Shown here one piece after another: positions 43,389 to 54,420 of a stretch of DNA of 64,000 nucleotides. The notes below the pieces were generated by a model. The model ran no database searches, had not been told where the DNA came from, and saw only the letters and a list, made by a program, of their open reading frames with translations. The DNA is from Streptomyces sp. HD (GTDB lineage Bacteria > Actinomycetota > Actinomycetes > Streptomycetales > Streptomycetaceae), in NCBI RefSeq assembly GCF_028369295.1, contig NZ_JAQMYP010000002.1, forward strand, positions 186,001 to 250,000, read 5' to 3'. The position numbers were made by a program, and so were the translations under genes. Each line of letters opens with the position of its first letter. Position 1 is the stretch's first letter.

Positions 43389-44267
43389 ATGGACCACCTC
43401 ATCGACCTCGACACGGCCCCCGGCATCCGCCTCTGGGCAGAAGACCAAGGAGCCTCCGACGCACCTCCCCTCCTCCTGATCATGGGCGCACAGGCCTCCG
43501 GCCTCGGCTGGCCCGACGAACTCGTCTCCCTCCTCGCCACCCGGCACCGCGTCATCCGTTACGACCACCGCGACACCGGCCGCTCCACCTGGGCCTACGA
43601 CGACCACCCCTACCCCCTCACCGCCCTCGCCGACGACGCCCTCGCGGTCCTGGACGCGCTCGGCGTCACACGCGCCCACGTCGTCGGCATGTCGCTGGGC
43701 GGCATGCTCACCCAGCTCCTGATGACCGACCACCCCGACCGCCTGCTGAGCGCGACCCTCATCGGTACGGGCGCCCTCAGCGACACTCCGTACTGCCACC
43801 CGGACGGCACCCGCACCCCACCCGGGGACTTCCCCGGCATCGACCCCCGCATCATGGAACTGTGGTCCGAGCCGTGGACCGACCAGGGCCGGGAGGCGGA
43901 ACTGGACCGGCGCGTCGCTCACTGGCGGCTCCTGTCCGGCGGCCAACTCCCCTTCGACGCCGACTACTTCCGCGCCCTCGACCGCAAGGTCATCGAACAC
44001 ACCGGCCATCACCGCCCCGGCGACGCCCACGGCCGCGCCGACCAGTCCGGCATGCTCCGCACCGAACAACTCGCCCGGAACACGGTCCCCACCCTCGTCA
44101 TCTCAGCCCCCGCCGAACCCGTCTACCCCCTCCCGCACGCCCACCACCTGGCCCAGGTCATCCACGGCGCCCATCTCGTCGAGATCCCCGGCATGGGCCA
44201 CGCGCTCCCGCCCGAGATCCACAAGCCCCTCGCCGCCGCGATCCTCGACCACACCGGGCCCAGCTGA
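43389..44267 (+). CDS. Alpha/beta hydrolase
   Basis: 292 aa, ATG 43389 with GGGAG upstream. Alpha/beta-hydrolase fold with oxyanion segment LLIMGAQASGLGWPDELVS, YDHRDTGRST, the nucleophile elbow VVGMSLGGMLTQ (Ser in GMSLGG), the acid in LVISAPAEPVYPL (Glu/Asp region) and the final histidine in IPGMGHALPPEI. Resembles the hydrolases annotated as haloalkane- or epoxide-type or DnrP-like esterases. The substrate is unknown. It is convergent with rocD, 27 bases from its stop. Confidence 0.9.
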   Translation: MDHLIDLDTAPGIRLWAEDQGASDAPPLLLIMGAQASGLGWPDELVSLLATRHRVIRYDHRDTGRSTWAYDDHPYPLTALADDALAVLDALGVTRAHVVGMSLGGMLTQLLMTDHPDRLLSATLIGTGALSDTPYCHPDGTRTPPGDFPGIDPRIMELWSEPWTDQGREAELDRRVAHWRLLSGGQLPFDADYFRALDRKVIEHTGHHRPGDAHGRADQSGMLRTEQLARNTVPTLVISAPAEPVYPLPHAHHLAQVIHGAHLVEIPGMGHALPPEIHKPLAAAILDHTGPS

Positions 44268-44294
44268 AGCCGCCGGCGCCCGCACCCGGCCGAC

Positions 44295-45542
44295 TCACAT
44301 CCCGAGCACGGCCCGCAACTGGGCGAGCCCCCAGTCCAGATCCTCCTTCGCGATCACCAGGGGCGGCGCGATCCGGATCGTCGCCATGGGGGTACCGCCC
44401 GCGCCCCTGAGGCTGTGGGGGAGGGTGTCCTTCACCAGCACACCCCGGTCCAACAACCGCTCGGACACCTCCCGCCCGGTGCCGTACGCCCGGGCGATGT
44501 CGACCCCCGCCCACAGCCCGCGCCCTCGCACCGCCGTCACCCGCCCCGTCCCGGTCAACAGGCCCAGCTCCCGGTGCAGATGCGCACCCAACTCGGCCGC
44601 CCGCGCCTGGAACTCGCCCGTCCGCAGCATCGCCATCACCTCCAGCGCCACCGCACAGGCCAGCGGATTCCCACCGAAGGTCGACCCGTGCTCCCCGGGC
44701 CGGAACACCCCGAGCACCGCCGCGCTGGACACCACCGCCGACACCGGCACGATCCCGCCCCCGAGCGCCTTGCCCAGGACGTACATGTCCGGCACCACGC
44801 CCTCGTGCTCGCACGCGAACGTACGCCCCGTGCGCCCCAGCCCCGACTGGATCTCGTCCGCGATGAACAGCACGTCCCGCTCCCGCGTCAGCTCCCGCAC
44901 CGTCGGCAGATAGCCGGGCGGCGGAACGAGAACCCCCGCCTCGCCCTGGATCGGCTCCAGCAGCACGGCCACGGTGTTCTCCGTCAACGCCTCCCGCATC
45001 GCCGTCAGATCCCCGTACGGCACGATCTCGAAGCCCGGCGTGTACGGCCCGAAGTCCGCCCGCGCCTCCGGGTCGGTGGAGAAGCTGATGATCGTCGTCG
45101 TACGGCCGTGGAAGTTGTTCGCCGCGACCACGATCTTCGCCATCTCCGCAGGCACGCCCTTGACCCGGTACCCCCACTTCCGGGCGGTCTTCACCGCCGT
45201 CTCCACCGCCTCCGCCCCGGTGTTCATCGGCAGCACCATCTCCATGCCGCACAGCTCGGCGAGCTGCTCGCAGAACGCCGCGAACCGGTCGTGATGAAAT
45301 GCCCGCGACGTCAGAGTCACCCGCTCCAGCTGCGCCTTCGCCGCCTCCACGATGCGCCGGTTGCCGTGCCCGAAATTGAGCGCCGAATACCCGGCCAGCA
45401 GATCCAGATACCGCCGCCCCTCCACATCCGTCATCCAGGCCCCGTCCGCCGTCGCCATCACGACCGGCAACGGGTGATAGGTGTGCGCGCTGTGCGCGTC
45501 GACCGCGGCGATCAGGGATTCGGTGGTGCTCGACGTACTCAC
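44295..45542 (-). CDS. rocD: Ornithine aminotransferase (ornithine-oxo-acid transaminase)
   Basis: 415 aa. Start placed at GTG 45542, preceded by GGAGAG; the frame runs 21 residues further to 45605 without a site. PLP-dependent class III aminotransferase: [77 protein letters not shown], the PLP lysine in VLGKALGGGIVPVSAVVSS and HGSTFGGNPLACAVALEVM. It converts ornithine and 2-oxoglutarate to glutamate semialdehyde and glutamate, in arginine breakdown. The preserved TGAEA, GLGRTG and Lys motifs fit RocD well. Confidence 0.93.
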   Translation of the reverse strand: MSTSSTTESLIAAVDAHSAHTYHPLPVVMATADGAWMTDVEGRRYLDLLAGYSALNFGHGNRRIVEAAKAQLERVTLTSRAFHHDRFAAFCEQLAELCGMEMVLPMNTGAEAVETAVKTARKWGYRVKGVPAEMAKIVVAANNFHGRTTTIISFSTDPEARADFGPYTPGFEIVPYGDLTAMREALTENTVAVLLEPIQGEAGVLVPPPGYLPTVRELTRERDVLFIADEIQSGLGRTGRTFACEHEGVVPDMYVLGKALGGGIVPVSAVVSSAAVLGVFRPGEHGSTFGGNPLACAVALEVMAMLRTGEFQARAAELGAHLHRELGLLTGTGRVTAVRGRGLWAGVDIARAYGTGREVSERLLDRGVLVKDTLPHSLRGAGGTPMATIRIAPPLVIAKEDLDWGLAQLRAVLGM

Positions 45543-45838
45543 GGGGCTCTCCGTTTCCGCCACCACGAGAGCTCGCGTTCCGCCCCTCACGAGGCTCGTG
45601 GCCACTGTCCATTTCCGGCCTTACGAGTGTTTTGCGGCTCCTTCCTATCGTTGCTCGCATGATGGACGCGGGGCCATGCCTCGCCGGCCCGCCCGGTAGG
45701 CTGATCGACGGGCCGTGACTGGCGCGCTGGGATGGGACCGACCATCGGGGAGCGGCCCACTGGACCCAGTTGTCCAGCATCGAGTGCCGTGCGCCTGGGC
45801 CGTACCGTGATCGCTGCACACGACGTCCGGAGGTCCCC

Positions 45839-47287
45839 ATGCCCGCCGAGCCCCTCTCCACCGAGTCCACCGCCTTCCGTTCCGCCCTCGACGTGATCCG
45901 CGCCGTCGAGCCGCGCGTGGCCGATGCCATCGGCCAGGAGCTCGCCGACCAGCGCGAGATGCTCAAACTGATCGCCTCCGAGAACTACGCCTCCCCGGCC
46001 ACCCTCCTGGCGATGGGCAACTGGTTCAGCGACAAGTACGCCGAGGGCACCGTCGGCCGCCGCTTCTACGCCGGCTGCCGCAACGTCGACACCGTCGAGT
46101 CCCTCGCCGCCGAACACGCCAAGGAGCTCTTCGGCGCCCGCCACGCCTACGTCCAGCCGCACTCCGGCATCGACGCCAACCTCGTCGCCTTCTGGGCCGT
46201 CCTCGCCTCCCGCGTCGAGGCCCCCGCCCTGGAGAAGGCCGGCGCCCGCCAGGTCAACGACCTCTCAGAGGCCGAGTGGGCCGAGCTCCGCCAGGCCTTC
46301 GGCAACCAGCGCATGCTCGGCATGTCCCTGGACGCCGGCGGCCACCTCACCCACGGCTTCCGCCCGAACATCTCCGGCAAGATGTTCGACCAGCGCTCCT
46401 ACGGCACCGACCCCGCCACGGGCCTGATCGACTACGACGCCCTGCGCGCCTCGGCCCGCGAGTTCAAGCCGCTCATCATCGTCGCCGGCTACTCCGCCTA
46501 CCCCCGTCTCGTGAACTTCCGGATCATGCGCGAGATCGCCGACGAGGTCGGCGCCACGCTCATGGTCGACATGGCCCACTTCGCGGGTCTCGTCGCCGGC
46601 AAGGTCCTCACCGGCGACTTCGACCCGGTCCCGCACGCCCAGATCGTCACCACCACCACCCACAAGTCGCTGCGCGGCCCGCGCGGCGGCATGGTCCTGT
46701 GCGACGACTCCCTCAAGGACCAGGTCGACCGCGGCTGCCCGATGGTCCTCGGCGGCCCGCTCCCGCACGTCATGGCCGCCAAGGCCGTCGCCCTCGCGGA
46801 GGCCCGTCAGCCGTCCTTCCAGGACTACGCCCAGCGCATCGTCGACAACTCCCGCGCACTGGCCGAGGGCCTGATGCGCCGGGGCGCGACCCTGGTGACC
46901 GGCGGCACCGACAACCACCTGAACCTGATCGACGTCGCCTCCTCCTACGGCCTCACCGGCCGCCAGGCCGAGGCCGCGCTCCTTGACTCCGGCATCGTGA
47001 CCAACCGCAACGCCATCCCCGCCGACCCCAACGGCGCCTGGTACACCTCCGGAATCCGCATCGGCACCCCCGCCCTGACCACCCGCGGCCTGGGCACCGC
47101 CGAGATGGACGAGGTCGCCGCCCTCATCGACCGTGTCCTCACCACCACCGAGCCGGGCACGACCAAGTCGGGCGGCCCGTCCAAGGCCGCTCACGTCCTC
47201 GACCCGAAGATCGCGGACGAGATCTCCCACCGCGCCACCGACCTCGTGGCCGGCTTCCCGCTGTACCCGGAGATCGACCTGGGCTGA
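45839..47287 (+). CDS. glyA: Serine hydroxymethyltransferase
   Basis: 482 aa, ATG 45839 with GGAGG. PLP enzyme making glycine and methylene-THF from serine. Seen: [40 protein letters not shown], the PLP lysine in [32 protein letters not shown] and [20 protein letters not shown]. It is about 60 residues longer than E. coli GlyA: roughly 33 extra residues lie between FWAVL and [16 protein letters not shown] ([20 protein letters not shown]), a feature of the long actinobacterial SHMT type. The 296-base gap to rocD has no riboswitch I recognise. The product feeds FolD and the purine genes. Confidence 0.95.
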   Translation: MPAEPLSTESTAFRSALDVIRAVEPRVADAIGQELADQREMLKLIASENYASPATLLAMGNWFSDKYAEGTVGRRFYAGCRNVDTVESLAAEHAKELFGARHAYVQPHSGIDANLVAFWAVLASRVEAPALEKAGARQVNDLSEAEWAELRQAFGNQRMLGMSLDAGGHLTHGFRPNISGKMFDQRSYGTDPATGLIDYDALRASAREFKPLIIVAGYSAYPRLVNFRIMREIADEVGATLMVDMAHFAGLVAGKVLTGDFDPVPHAQIVTTTTHKSLRGPRGGMVLCDDSLKDQVDRGCPMVLGGPLPHVMAAKAVALAEARQPSFQDYAQRIVDNSRALAEGLMRRGATLVTGGTDNHLNLIDVASSYGLTGRQAEAALLDSGIVTNRNAIPADPNGAWYTSGIRIGTPALTTRGLGTAEMDEVAALIDRVLTTTEPGTTKSGGPSKAAHVLDPKIADEISHRATDLVAGFPLYPEIDLG

Positions 47288-47311
47288 CGCCCAGCACGGT
47301 CGCCGAGGGCC

Positions 47312-47556
47312 TCACAGGTCCAGGTCGATCAACCCCTGTCGTGGCTCCTCCCGCGGCGGTCCGGCTTCCTGCCGGGCCGCCGCGCGGCGTATCAACAGCG
47401 TGCCGCCCACGCCGGTCACGACCATCGCCACGTCGGGGACGTCCCGCACCTGCGCCGGGGGGCCGCGGCGGTTGTCGCCGTGCCCCACAGGGCCAGTGCC
47501 GTCGACACCGCCATGAGCAGTGTGAGCCGCAGCTTTCCACCCAGGCCGGCCCTCAT
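47312..47556 (-). pseudogene. Small secreted protein gene broken by a one-base frameshift in a G6 run
   Basis: From ATG 47556, which overlaps the upstream gene's stop (ATGA), the first frame reads a signal peptide (MRAGLGGKLRLTLLMAVSTA, LALWGTATTAAAP) and then leaves its frame at a run of six C on the coding strand (plus-strand G6, 47457-47462). One additional C would continue into PPAQVRDVPDVAMVVTGVGG and TLLIRRAAARQEAG, ending at 47312 in an 81-aa protein. Either a recent pseudogene or a homopolymer base-call error. The intact product would be a signal peptide plus a short second hydrophobic segment. Confidence 0.7.
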
Positions 47557-48278
47557 ATGTCACGCAGCTCCTGATGCGGCCCCGGCTCGCCCCGCCGTCG
47601 GTCCAGTGGCAGCCGTGTGAGGAAGGGGCGCAGCACCAGCGCCAGCACCGCTCCCGCCGCGGCGCCGGGCAGGGACCACCACCAGTCGGTTCCGCCACCC
47701 GATTCCGAGGCCGATCCCGAGTCCCGCCCCGCCGCCGACCCCGCCTGGGCCGGGGCAGCCTCGGCCGCCTCGTCCGTCCCGGATTCCCGCGACGCCGACG
47801 GCGGGGAGACCGCCGCGCCGTCCTCGCCCGAAGCCTTGCCCATCAGGTCCAGCTTCGTGAGTAGGGCGCGCAGCCGAGTCGGGTGATCGGCGCGGTGCCA
47901 GATGCCGTTCGTCGTGCTGTCCAGCTTCGCTGCCGTGTGTATCCAGACGCCCTGTCCCTTGTGGGCCGAGTAGACCTGGTCGAGGCGCCAGGGCGTCACG
48001 TCATGGACCATCCAGGTGATGTTGATCTGCCGGGATGCCGTCAGATCGGCCTCGGGCGGCTTGTCACGTGTGCCGCTGCCCGGTGAGCCGAGCAGTCGCG
48101 CCAGCTCGTCGTACTCCTTGTCCGAGTAGTACAGCGCGGCCGTCTCCCTGCTCTCCGGTGAGACCAGGAGCACGCTCGTCGGTCCGCCGGCCGACGCGGG
48201 GGACGCGGCGCCCCACAGCAGCAAGGCGAACGCCGCCCCCAACGCCCCGGTCAGCGCCGTGAGTTCACGGCACCGCAC
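47553..48278 (-). CDS. Secreted/membrane protein with N-terminal signal and C-terminal anchor
   Basis: 241 aa. Start GTG 48278 favoured because a signal peptide follows directly (ALTGALGAAFALLLWGAASP, cleavage after ASAGG); an ATG at 48374 would put 32 polar residues before it. The external domain (SVLLVSPESRETAALYYSDK; INITWMVHDVTPWRLDQVYS; GVWIHTAAKLDSTTNGIWHR) is followed by a Ser/Ala/Glu-rich spacer and a C-terminal helix (WWWSLPGAAAGAVLALVLRP) with basic residues after it. Function unknown. It is translationally coupled to the frameshifted gene. Confidence 0.75.
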   Translation of the reverse strand: MRCRELTALTGALGAAFALLLWGAASPASAGGPTSVLLVSPESRETAALYYSDKEYDELARLLGSPGSGTRDKPPEADLTASRQINITWMVHDVTPWRLDQVYSAHKGQGVWIHTAAKLDSTTNGIWHRADHPTRLRALLTKLDLMGKASGEDGAAVSPPSASRESGTDEAAEAAPAQAGSAAGRDSGSASESGGGTDWWWSLPGAAAGAVLALVLRPFLTRLPLDRRRGEPGPHQELRDI

Positions 48279-48544
48279 CTTCCAGCCGCCCCTGCGCTCG
48301 GGCGAGCCATCTCCCGAGCAGCCGACGTCCTGCGCTCGCAGCCGGTCTCCCAAGCCACCGACCCCATGTCGGAACATTCCAACCCCCAAGCAGAGCGATC
48401 CCCGTGCGGCCCGTCCCGAGCCGCATCTCACTTCTGGTACACCGCCCGACCCGCCTGGGTTCCCACTCCCGGACCACCTTTTTCCGCTGGCTGCTCGGAG
48501 GCCGCGGGGCGGTTTTCGACGGCTCCCCGACTGGCGATGTCCGG

Positions 48545-48676
48545 ACCGGCCATTTCAGATCGACCATGTCCCGACCGACCATGTCCCGACCGACCATGTC
48601 CCGACCGGCCATTTCCCGACCGGCCATTTCAGACCGGCCATTTCAGACCGGCCATGTCCGGACCGGTCATGTCGAG
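48545..48676. repeat. Nine 14-15-bp tandem repeats
   Basis: Nine imperfect units of ACCGRCCATKTCCCG (14 or 15 bases): for example ACCGACCATGTCCCG twice at 48574-48603 and ACCGGCCATTTCAG twice at 48619-48646. It occupies part of a 411-base gap (48279-48689) between two minus-strand genes that otherwise shows no gene. No spacers, so not CRISPR. Confidence 0.85.
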
Positions 48677-48689
48677 GCGGCTCGGACGG

Positions 48690-49587
48690 CTACCCGAGGG
48701 ATCGCGCGATCTCCACCGCCCGCTCCTTCGACGCGACCCCTTCCAGCCGCAGCGTCACGGCCTCGCCCCCGGCCCGGTGCATCCACAGCAGCGTGGGCCC
48801 GGCTGTGCGCTCCTCGCGCGTGTAGCGCTCCCCGCTCCCATCCACCAGCCAGTAGGTGAGCAGGTGCGGCCGGGCGAACCACAGGGCCGTGTCGGCTGAG
48901 CCGCCCTCCGAGGTGTTCGTGTCCAGGGAGATCCATTCCGGCTGTTCGCGCACCGTCTTGGCGAAACTGATGTCCAGGCTCGCCCGGCGCTCGTCCAGCC
49001 GTATCGTGCGCCCGTCCTCGCGCCAGCACAGGCTCACCAGGAAGCGCCCTCGCGGCTCACCGGCCACCACAGCCGTGCCCGGGGCCCCGAGCTGCCGGGG
49101 TACCAGGGCCTCGAAGCCGGCCCGGCGCTCCGCCTGCGCGAGCGACGTCGACCGGCCGCAGCCCGGGACCTCGGCGCCGGGCGAAGGCACCGCCGACGGG
49201 TCGTACCGCACCTCGACCCCGGCGAAGCCGAACCAGTCGAAGACCGCCGCCCGCACCGGGGGCGTGAGCACGAGCACTGTCAGCAGGCCGCACAGGGCCG
49301 CTGTCAGCGACCGCCACCGCAGCCGTGTCCAGCGCCGCACCGCCCGCAGCCGCTCGGCGGCCCCCGGCGGCTCGGCCACCGGAACCGGCACCTGCTCCGC
49401 GAGTATCTGCCCGAGCACCCGCTCGACCATCGTCTCGGCGCCGTCCGCCGCGCCCGGCGCGTCCAGCGACCGCCCGAGCGCCCTCAGCTCCTCCGGCAGC
49501 CGCGCGGCCTCCGGGCTCCGCCTGCGATCACCGGCGCCCTCCCGCTCGTACGCCTGCCGTCCGTCACCGTCGTACGGCGTCCTTCCG

Positions 49588-49601
<14 letters not shown>
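48690..49601 (-). CDS. Membrane protein coupled to the ECF sigma factor (anti-sigma candidate)
   Basis: 303 aa from ATG 49601 (GTG 49604 and ATG 49595 are also possible; GGAAGGGGG lies upstream). It overlaps the sigma gene end. Residues 1-95 are polar, cytoplasmic and partly helical (ELRALGRSLDAPGAADGAET; MVERVLGQILAEQ), then a membrane helix (SLTAALCGLLTVLVLTPPVR) and an external domain (FGFAGVEVRYDPSAVPSPGA; FLVSLCWREDGRTIRLDERR; LDISFAKTVREQPEWISLDT; TLLWMHRAGGEAVTLRLEGV). An anti-sigma or sensor role is inferred from gene coupling. No zinc-binding HxxxCxxC is seen. Confidence 0.82.
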
Positions 49602-51293
<1,692 letters not shown>

Positions 51294-51508
51294 GTCCGCG
51301 CCACGGCACACGGCCGGAACACGGCCGTACCACCGCACAGCGCTGCACATCACTACGGTTGCGCCTGCCCGCAGCACAGCCGTGGCCGTACAGTCGATAG
51401 CCGAATGGCCGCATCAGTGGCCACTCACGCTCACCAACAGGGCATGAGCTCACAACAGGACGAGCTTCTCGCGACGGGCGAGCTCACCGACAGACGACAG
51501 GAGACGAC

Positions 51509-52084
51509 GTGGGGACCGTAACGATCGGTGTGTCGATCGCGGTCCCGGAGCCTCACGGCAGCCTGCTCCAGGAGCGGCGCGCGGGCTTCGGCGACGCCGC
51601 TGCTCACGGCATCCCCACGCATGTCACGCTGCTGCCGCCGACAGAGGTCGACTCCTCGCTGCTGCCCGCGATCGAGGCGCATCTTGTCGAGGTCGCGTCG
51701 GCCGGCCGCCCCTTCCCGATGCGACTGTCCGGCACCGGCACCTTCCGGCCCCTTTCGCCGGTCGTCTTCGTCCAGGTCGTCGAGGGCGCCGAGGCCTGCA
51801 CCTGGCTGCAGAAGCAGGTCCGCGACGCCTCCGGGCCCGTGGCGCGCGAACTGCAGTTCCCGTACCACCCGCATGTCACGGTCGCCCACGGCATCGACGA
51901 GGAGTCGATGGACCGCGCCTTCGAGGAACTCGCCGACTACGAGGCCGGCTGGCCCTGCACCGGCTTCGCCCTCTACGAACAGGGCGCCGACGGCGTGTGG
52001 CGCAAGCTCAGGGACTTCGCCTTCGGCAGCTCGATGGTGCCGCCGCAGGCGGGGCATGTGGAGCGGGCCAGCTCCGCCGGTTGA
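51509..52084 (+). CDS. 2'-5' RNA ligase / LigT-phosphoesterase family protein
   Basis: 191 aa, GTG 51509 with AGGAGA upstream. The two HxT motifs of the 2H phosphoesterase family are seen in PTHVTLLPPTEV (about residue 37-48) and FPYHPHVTVAHG (about 115-126). These proteins hydrolyse or ligate 2'-phosphodiester or cyclic-phosphate ends of RNA. The physiological substrate is not known. It follows trpS after 215 bases, an arrangement conserved in actinobacteria (recollection). Confidence 0.9.
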   Translation: MGTVTIGVSIAVPEPHGSLLQERRAGFGDAAAHGIPTHVTLLPPTEVDSSLLPAIEAHLVEVASAGRPFPMRLSGTGTFRPLSPVVFVQVVEGAEACTWLQKQVRDASGPVARELQFPYHPHVTVAHGIDEESMDRAFEELADYEAGWPCTGFALYEQGADGVWRKLRDFAFGSSMVPPQAGHVERASSAG

Positions 52085-52118
52085 GCCGGGCGGGGGTGCC
52101 GCGTGGGGTCGTCGGTCG

Positions 52119-52190
52119 GCCGCGGGTGCGTTGTGGCTGGTCGCGCCCGCGCGGCGGAGCCGCATATCAATAGAGCCCCGCGCCCCTTGG
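52119..52190. repeat. Streptomyces-type intergenic repeat
   Basis: CGCGGGTGCGTTGTGGCTGG, TCGCGCCCGCGCGGCGGAGC and CGCATATCAATAGAGCCCCG form a phrase that recurs between genes in many Streptomyces genomes (recollection). It holds a short hairpin GCGGC-GGA-GCCGC (52151-52163). Confidence 0.65.
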
Positions 52191-52223
52191 GCCGCCGCAG
52201 AACCCCCTGCCCGAACGGCACAC

Positions 52224-52979
52224 CTAGAGCGGCAAGCGACGAAACAGCGCCCGCGGAGCGTGCCGTAGTGCTGACATCACCAGCCTGAGGGCGCCCGGTA
52301 CCCACACCGTCTCCGAGCGGCGGCGCAGGCCCAGTTCGATCGCTGTCGCCACAGCTTCCGGTGTGGTCGCGAGGGGGGTCTCCTCCAGGCCCGCGGTCAT
52401 CTTCGAGCGGACGAATCCGGGGCGTACGACCATCACGTGGACGCCGGTGCCGTGCAGGGCGTCGCCCAGGCCCTGGCAGAAGGTGTCGAGGCCGGCCTTG
52501 CTGGAGCCGTAGATGAAGTTGGCGCGGCGGGCCCGCTCGCCGGCGACGGAGGAGAGGACGACGAGTGAGCCGTGGCCCTGGGACTGGAGGGCGCTCGCGC
52601 TGACCAGGGCCGCCGAGACGGCGCCCGTGTAGTTGGTCTGGGCGACCCGCACGGCGCTGAGCGGCTCGCGCTCGTCGCGTGCCTGGTCGCCGAGGACTCC
52701 GAAGGCCAGCAGGACCATGTCGACGTCGCCCTCCGCGAAGACCTTGCCGAGCACCGGCTCGTGGGACTCGGGGTCCAGCGCGTCGAAGGCCACCGTGCGT
52801 ACGTCCGCGCCGAGGCCCCGCAGGTCGGCCGCGGCCTGTTCCAGCGCGGGCGACGGGCGGCCCGCCAGCCAGACCGTGCGGGTACGGCGCGCGATCAGAC
52901 GGCGTGTGGTGGCCAGCGCGATCTCGGACGTACCGCCGAGGACGAGCAGGGACTGGGGGATGCCGAAGGCGTCCTTCAC
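52224..52979 (-). CDS. dprE2: Short-chain dehydrogenase, DprE2-like (decaprenylphospho-2-keto-ribose reductase)
   Basis: 251 aa. SDR: NAD(P) motif LGGTSEIALATTRRLIAR (the GGTSEI variant typical of DprE2), FDALDPESHEPVL, LAFGVLGDQA, VVLSSVAGERARRANFIYGS and YGSSKAGLDTFCQGLGD with Tyr/Lys in YxxxK, then VVRPGFVRSKMTAG. It lies 61 bases from the DprE1-like gene. With DprE1 it would epimerise decaprenylphosphoryl-ribose to arabinose. The pair is diagnostic, although each family member alone is less so. Confidence 0.88.
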   Translation of the reverse strand: MKDAFGIPQSLLVLGGTSEIALATTRRLIARRTRTVWLAGRPSPALEQAAADLRGLGADVRTVAFDALDPESHEPVLGKVFAEGDVDMVLLAFGVLGDQARDEREPLSAVRVAQTNYTGAVSAALVSASALQSQGHGSLVVLSSVAGERARRANFIYGSSKAGLDTFCQGLGDALHGTGVHVMVVRPGFVRSKMTAGLEETPLATTPEAVATAIELGLRRRSETVWVPGALRLVMSALRHAPRALFRRLPL

Positions 52980-53040
52980 GACAGCTCCTAGGGGTCTGGG
53001 AGTGCGGGAGATCTGAGGGCGGGTGCTGGGGGGCTTCCCC

Positions 53041-54420
53041 CTAGAGGCGGAGGCGGCGGGCCAGGTCCGACACGAACACCCCGTGCGGGTCCAGCTCGGC
53101 GCGCAGCGCGCGGAAGTCGTCCACGCGCGGGTACATCGAGGCGAGCAGCTCGGGCCGCAGCCGGGCGTCCTTGGCGAGGTAGACGCGCCCGCCGGCCGTG
53201 GCCACCTCCTCGTCCAGCTCGTCGAGGAGTGCGGCGAGGCCTGGCAGGCCGGCCGGGATGTCCAGGGCGAGCGTCCAGCCGGACACGGGGAAGGAGAGCC
53301 AGCCGGGGTCGGCGTCCCCGAAGCGCTTGAGGACGGCGAGGAAGGACGGGCACCGGTGCTCGCAGACGCGCCGCACGATCCGCCGCAGGGTGTCCTCCTG
53401 GCCGCGTCCGACGACGAACTGGTACTGCACGAGGCCGCCCCGGCCGTAGATCCGGTTCCAGTGGGGCACGCCGTCCAGCGGGTGGAAGAAACTGGCGAGT
53501 TTCTGCAGTTCGCCGGTACGCGCGCGTGGCGCCCTGCGGTACCAGAGCTCGTTGAACCAGCCCACGGTACGGCGGCTCAGCAGCCCTTCCGGGAGGCGGG
53601 CGGGCGCGGCGGGGAGGCGGGCGGGGCGGAAGGCGAGCGGGTCTCTACGCGCGCGCGTGCCGTCGCGCAGCGCGTCCAGGGGGGCGTGGTCGCCGCGTGT
53701 GAGGACGGCGCGTCCCATGGCCGCGCCGCGTGCCAGCAGGTCGATCCACGCGACCGAGTAGCGGTAGTGGTCGTCGGTGGCGACCAGGCGGGCCATCAGG
53801 TCGTCGAGGTCCCGCGCGCGTTCCGTGTCGACCGTCATCAGCGAGGTCTCGACCGGCTGGAGCTGGACCGTCGCGGTCAGGATCACGCCGGTCAGCCCCA
53901 TGCCGCCGGTGGTCGCGTCGAACAGCGGCGTACCGCGGCGGACGGTGCGGATCGCGCCGTCGGCGGTCAGGAGCTCCAGGGAGAGGACATGGCGGGAGAA
54001 GGCGCCCGAGACATGGTGGTTCTTGCCGTGGATGTCGGCGCCGATCGCGCCGCCGACCGTGACATAGCGGGTGCCGGGCGTCACCGGCACGAACCAGCCG
54101 AGCGGCAGCAGGACCTCCATCAGCCGGTGCAGTGAGACACCCGCGTCGCACAGCACGGTGCCGCCGTCGGCGTCGATCGCGTGGATGCGGTCCAGGCCGG
54201 TCATGTCGAACACCGTGCCCCCGGCGTTCTGCGCCGCGTCCCCGTACGCCCGTCCCAGGCCCCTCGGGATGCCCCCGCGGGCTCCGCAGTCCCGGACGGC
54301 GGTCGCGGCCTCCTCGTACGTCCGTGGGCGGATCAGACGGGCGGTGGTGGGGGCTGTGCGGCCCCATCCCGTGACTGAGGAGACGGTCTCGGCAGGCATG
54401 TCGGCGACCGTAGCGTCCAT
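53041..54420 (-). CDS. dprE1: FAD-dependent oxidoreductase, DprE1-like (decaprenylphosphoryl-ribose oxidase)
   Basis: 459 aa from ATG 54420 (a start at 54450 or 54399 cannot be excluded). It aligns by eye over its whole length with mycobacterial DprE1: TGWGRTAPT, RGLGRAYGDAAQNAGG, VTPGTRYVTVGGAIGADIHG then KNHH (FAD site), FFHPLDGVPHWNRIYGRGGL, FPVSGWTLALDIPAGLPGLA and YLAKDARL near the end. The residue matching Cys387 of M. tuberculosis DprE1, the covalent benzothiazinone target, is Ala385 here (codon 53266-53268). FAD- and lysine-type catalytic residues are retained. Confidence 0.9.
   Translation of the reverse strand: MDATVADMPAETVSSVTGWGRTAPTTARLIRPRTYEEAATAVRDCGARGGIPRGLGRAYGDAAQNAGGTVFDMTGLDRIHAIDADGGTVLCDAGVSLHRLMEVLLPLGWFVPVTPGTRYVTVGGAIGADIHGKNHHVSGAFSRHVLSLELLTADGAIRTVRRGTPLFDATTGGMGLTGVILTATVQLQPVETSLMTVDTERARDLDDLMARLVATDDHYRYSVAWIDLLARGAAMGRAVLTRGDHAPLDALRDGTRARRDPLAFRPARLPAAPARLPEGLLSRRTVGWFNELWYRRAPRARTGELQKLASFFHPLDGVPHWNRIYGRGGLVQYQFVVGRGQEDTLRRIVRRVCEHRCPSFLAVLKRFGDADPGWLSFPVSGWTLALDIPAGLPGLAALLDELDEEVATAGGRVYLAKDARLRPELLASMYPRVDDFRALRAELDPHGVFVSDLARRLRL

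Noticed and set aside
45543..45838. Riboswitch (glycine or THF) before glyA
   Set aside because: I could not find the paired GGA/GGC glycine-aptamer core or a THF-type core. Only short GC-rich pairings are visible.
48545..48676. CRISPR array
   Set aside because: The units follow each other directly without unique spacers and no cas gene is near.
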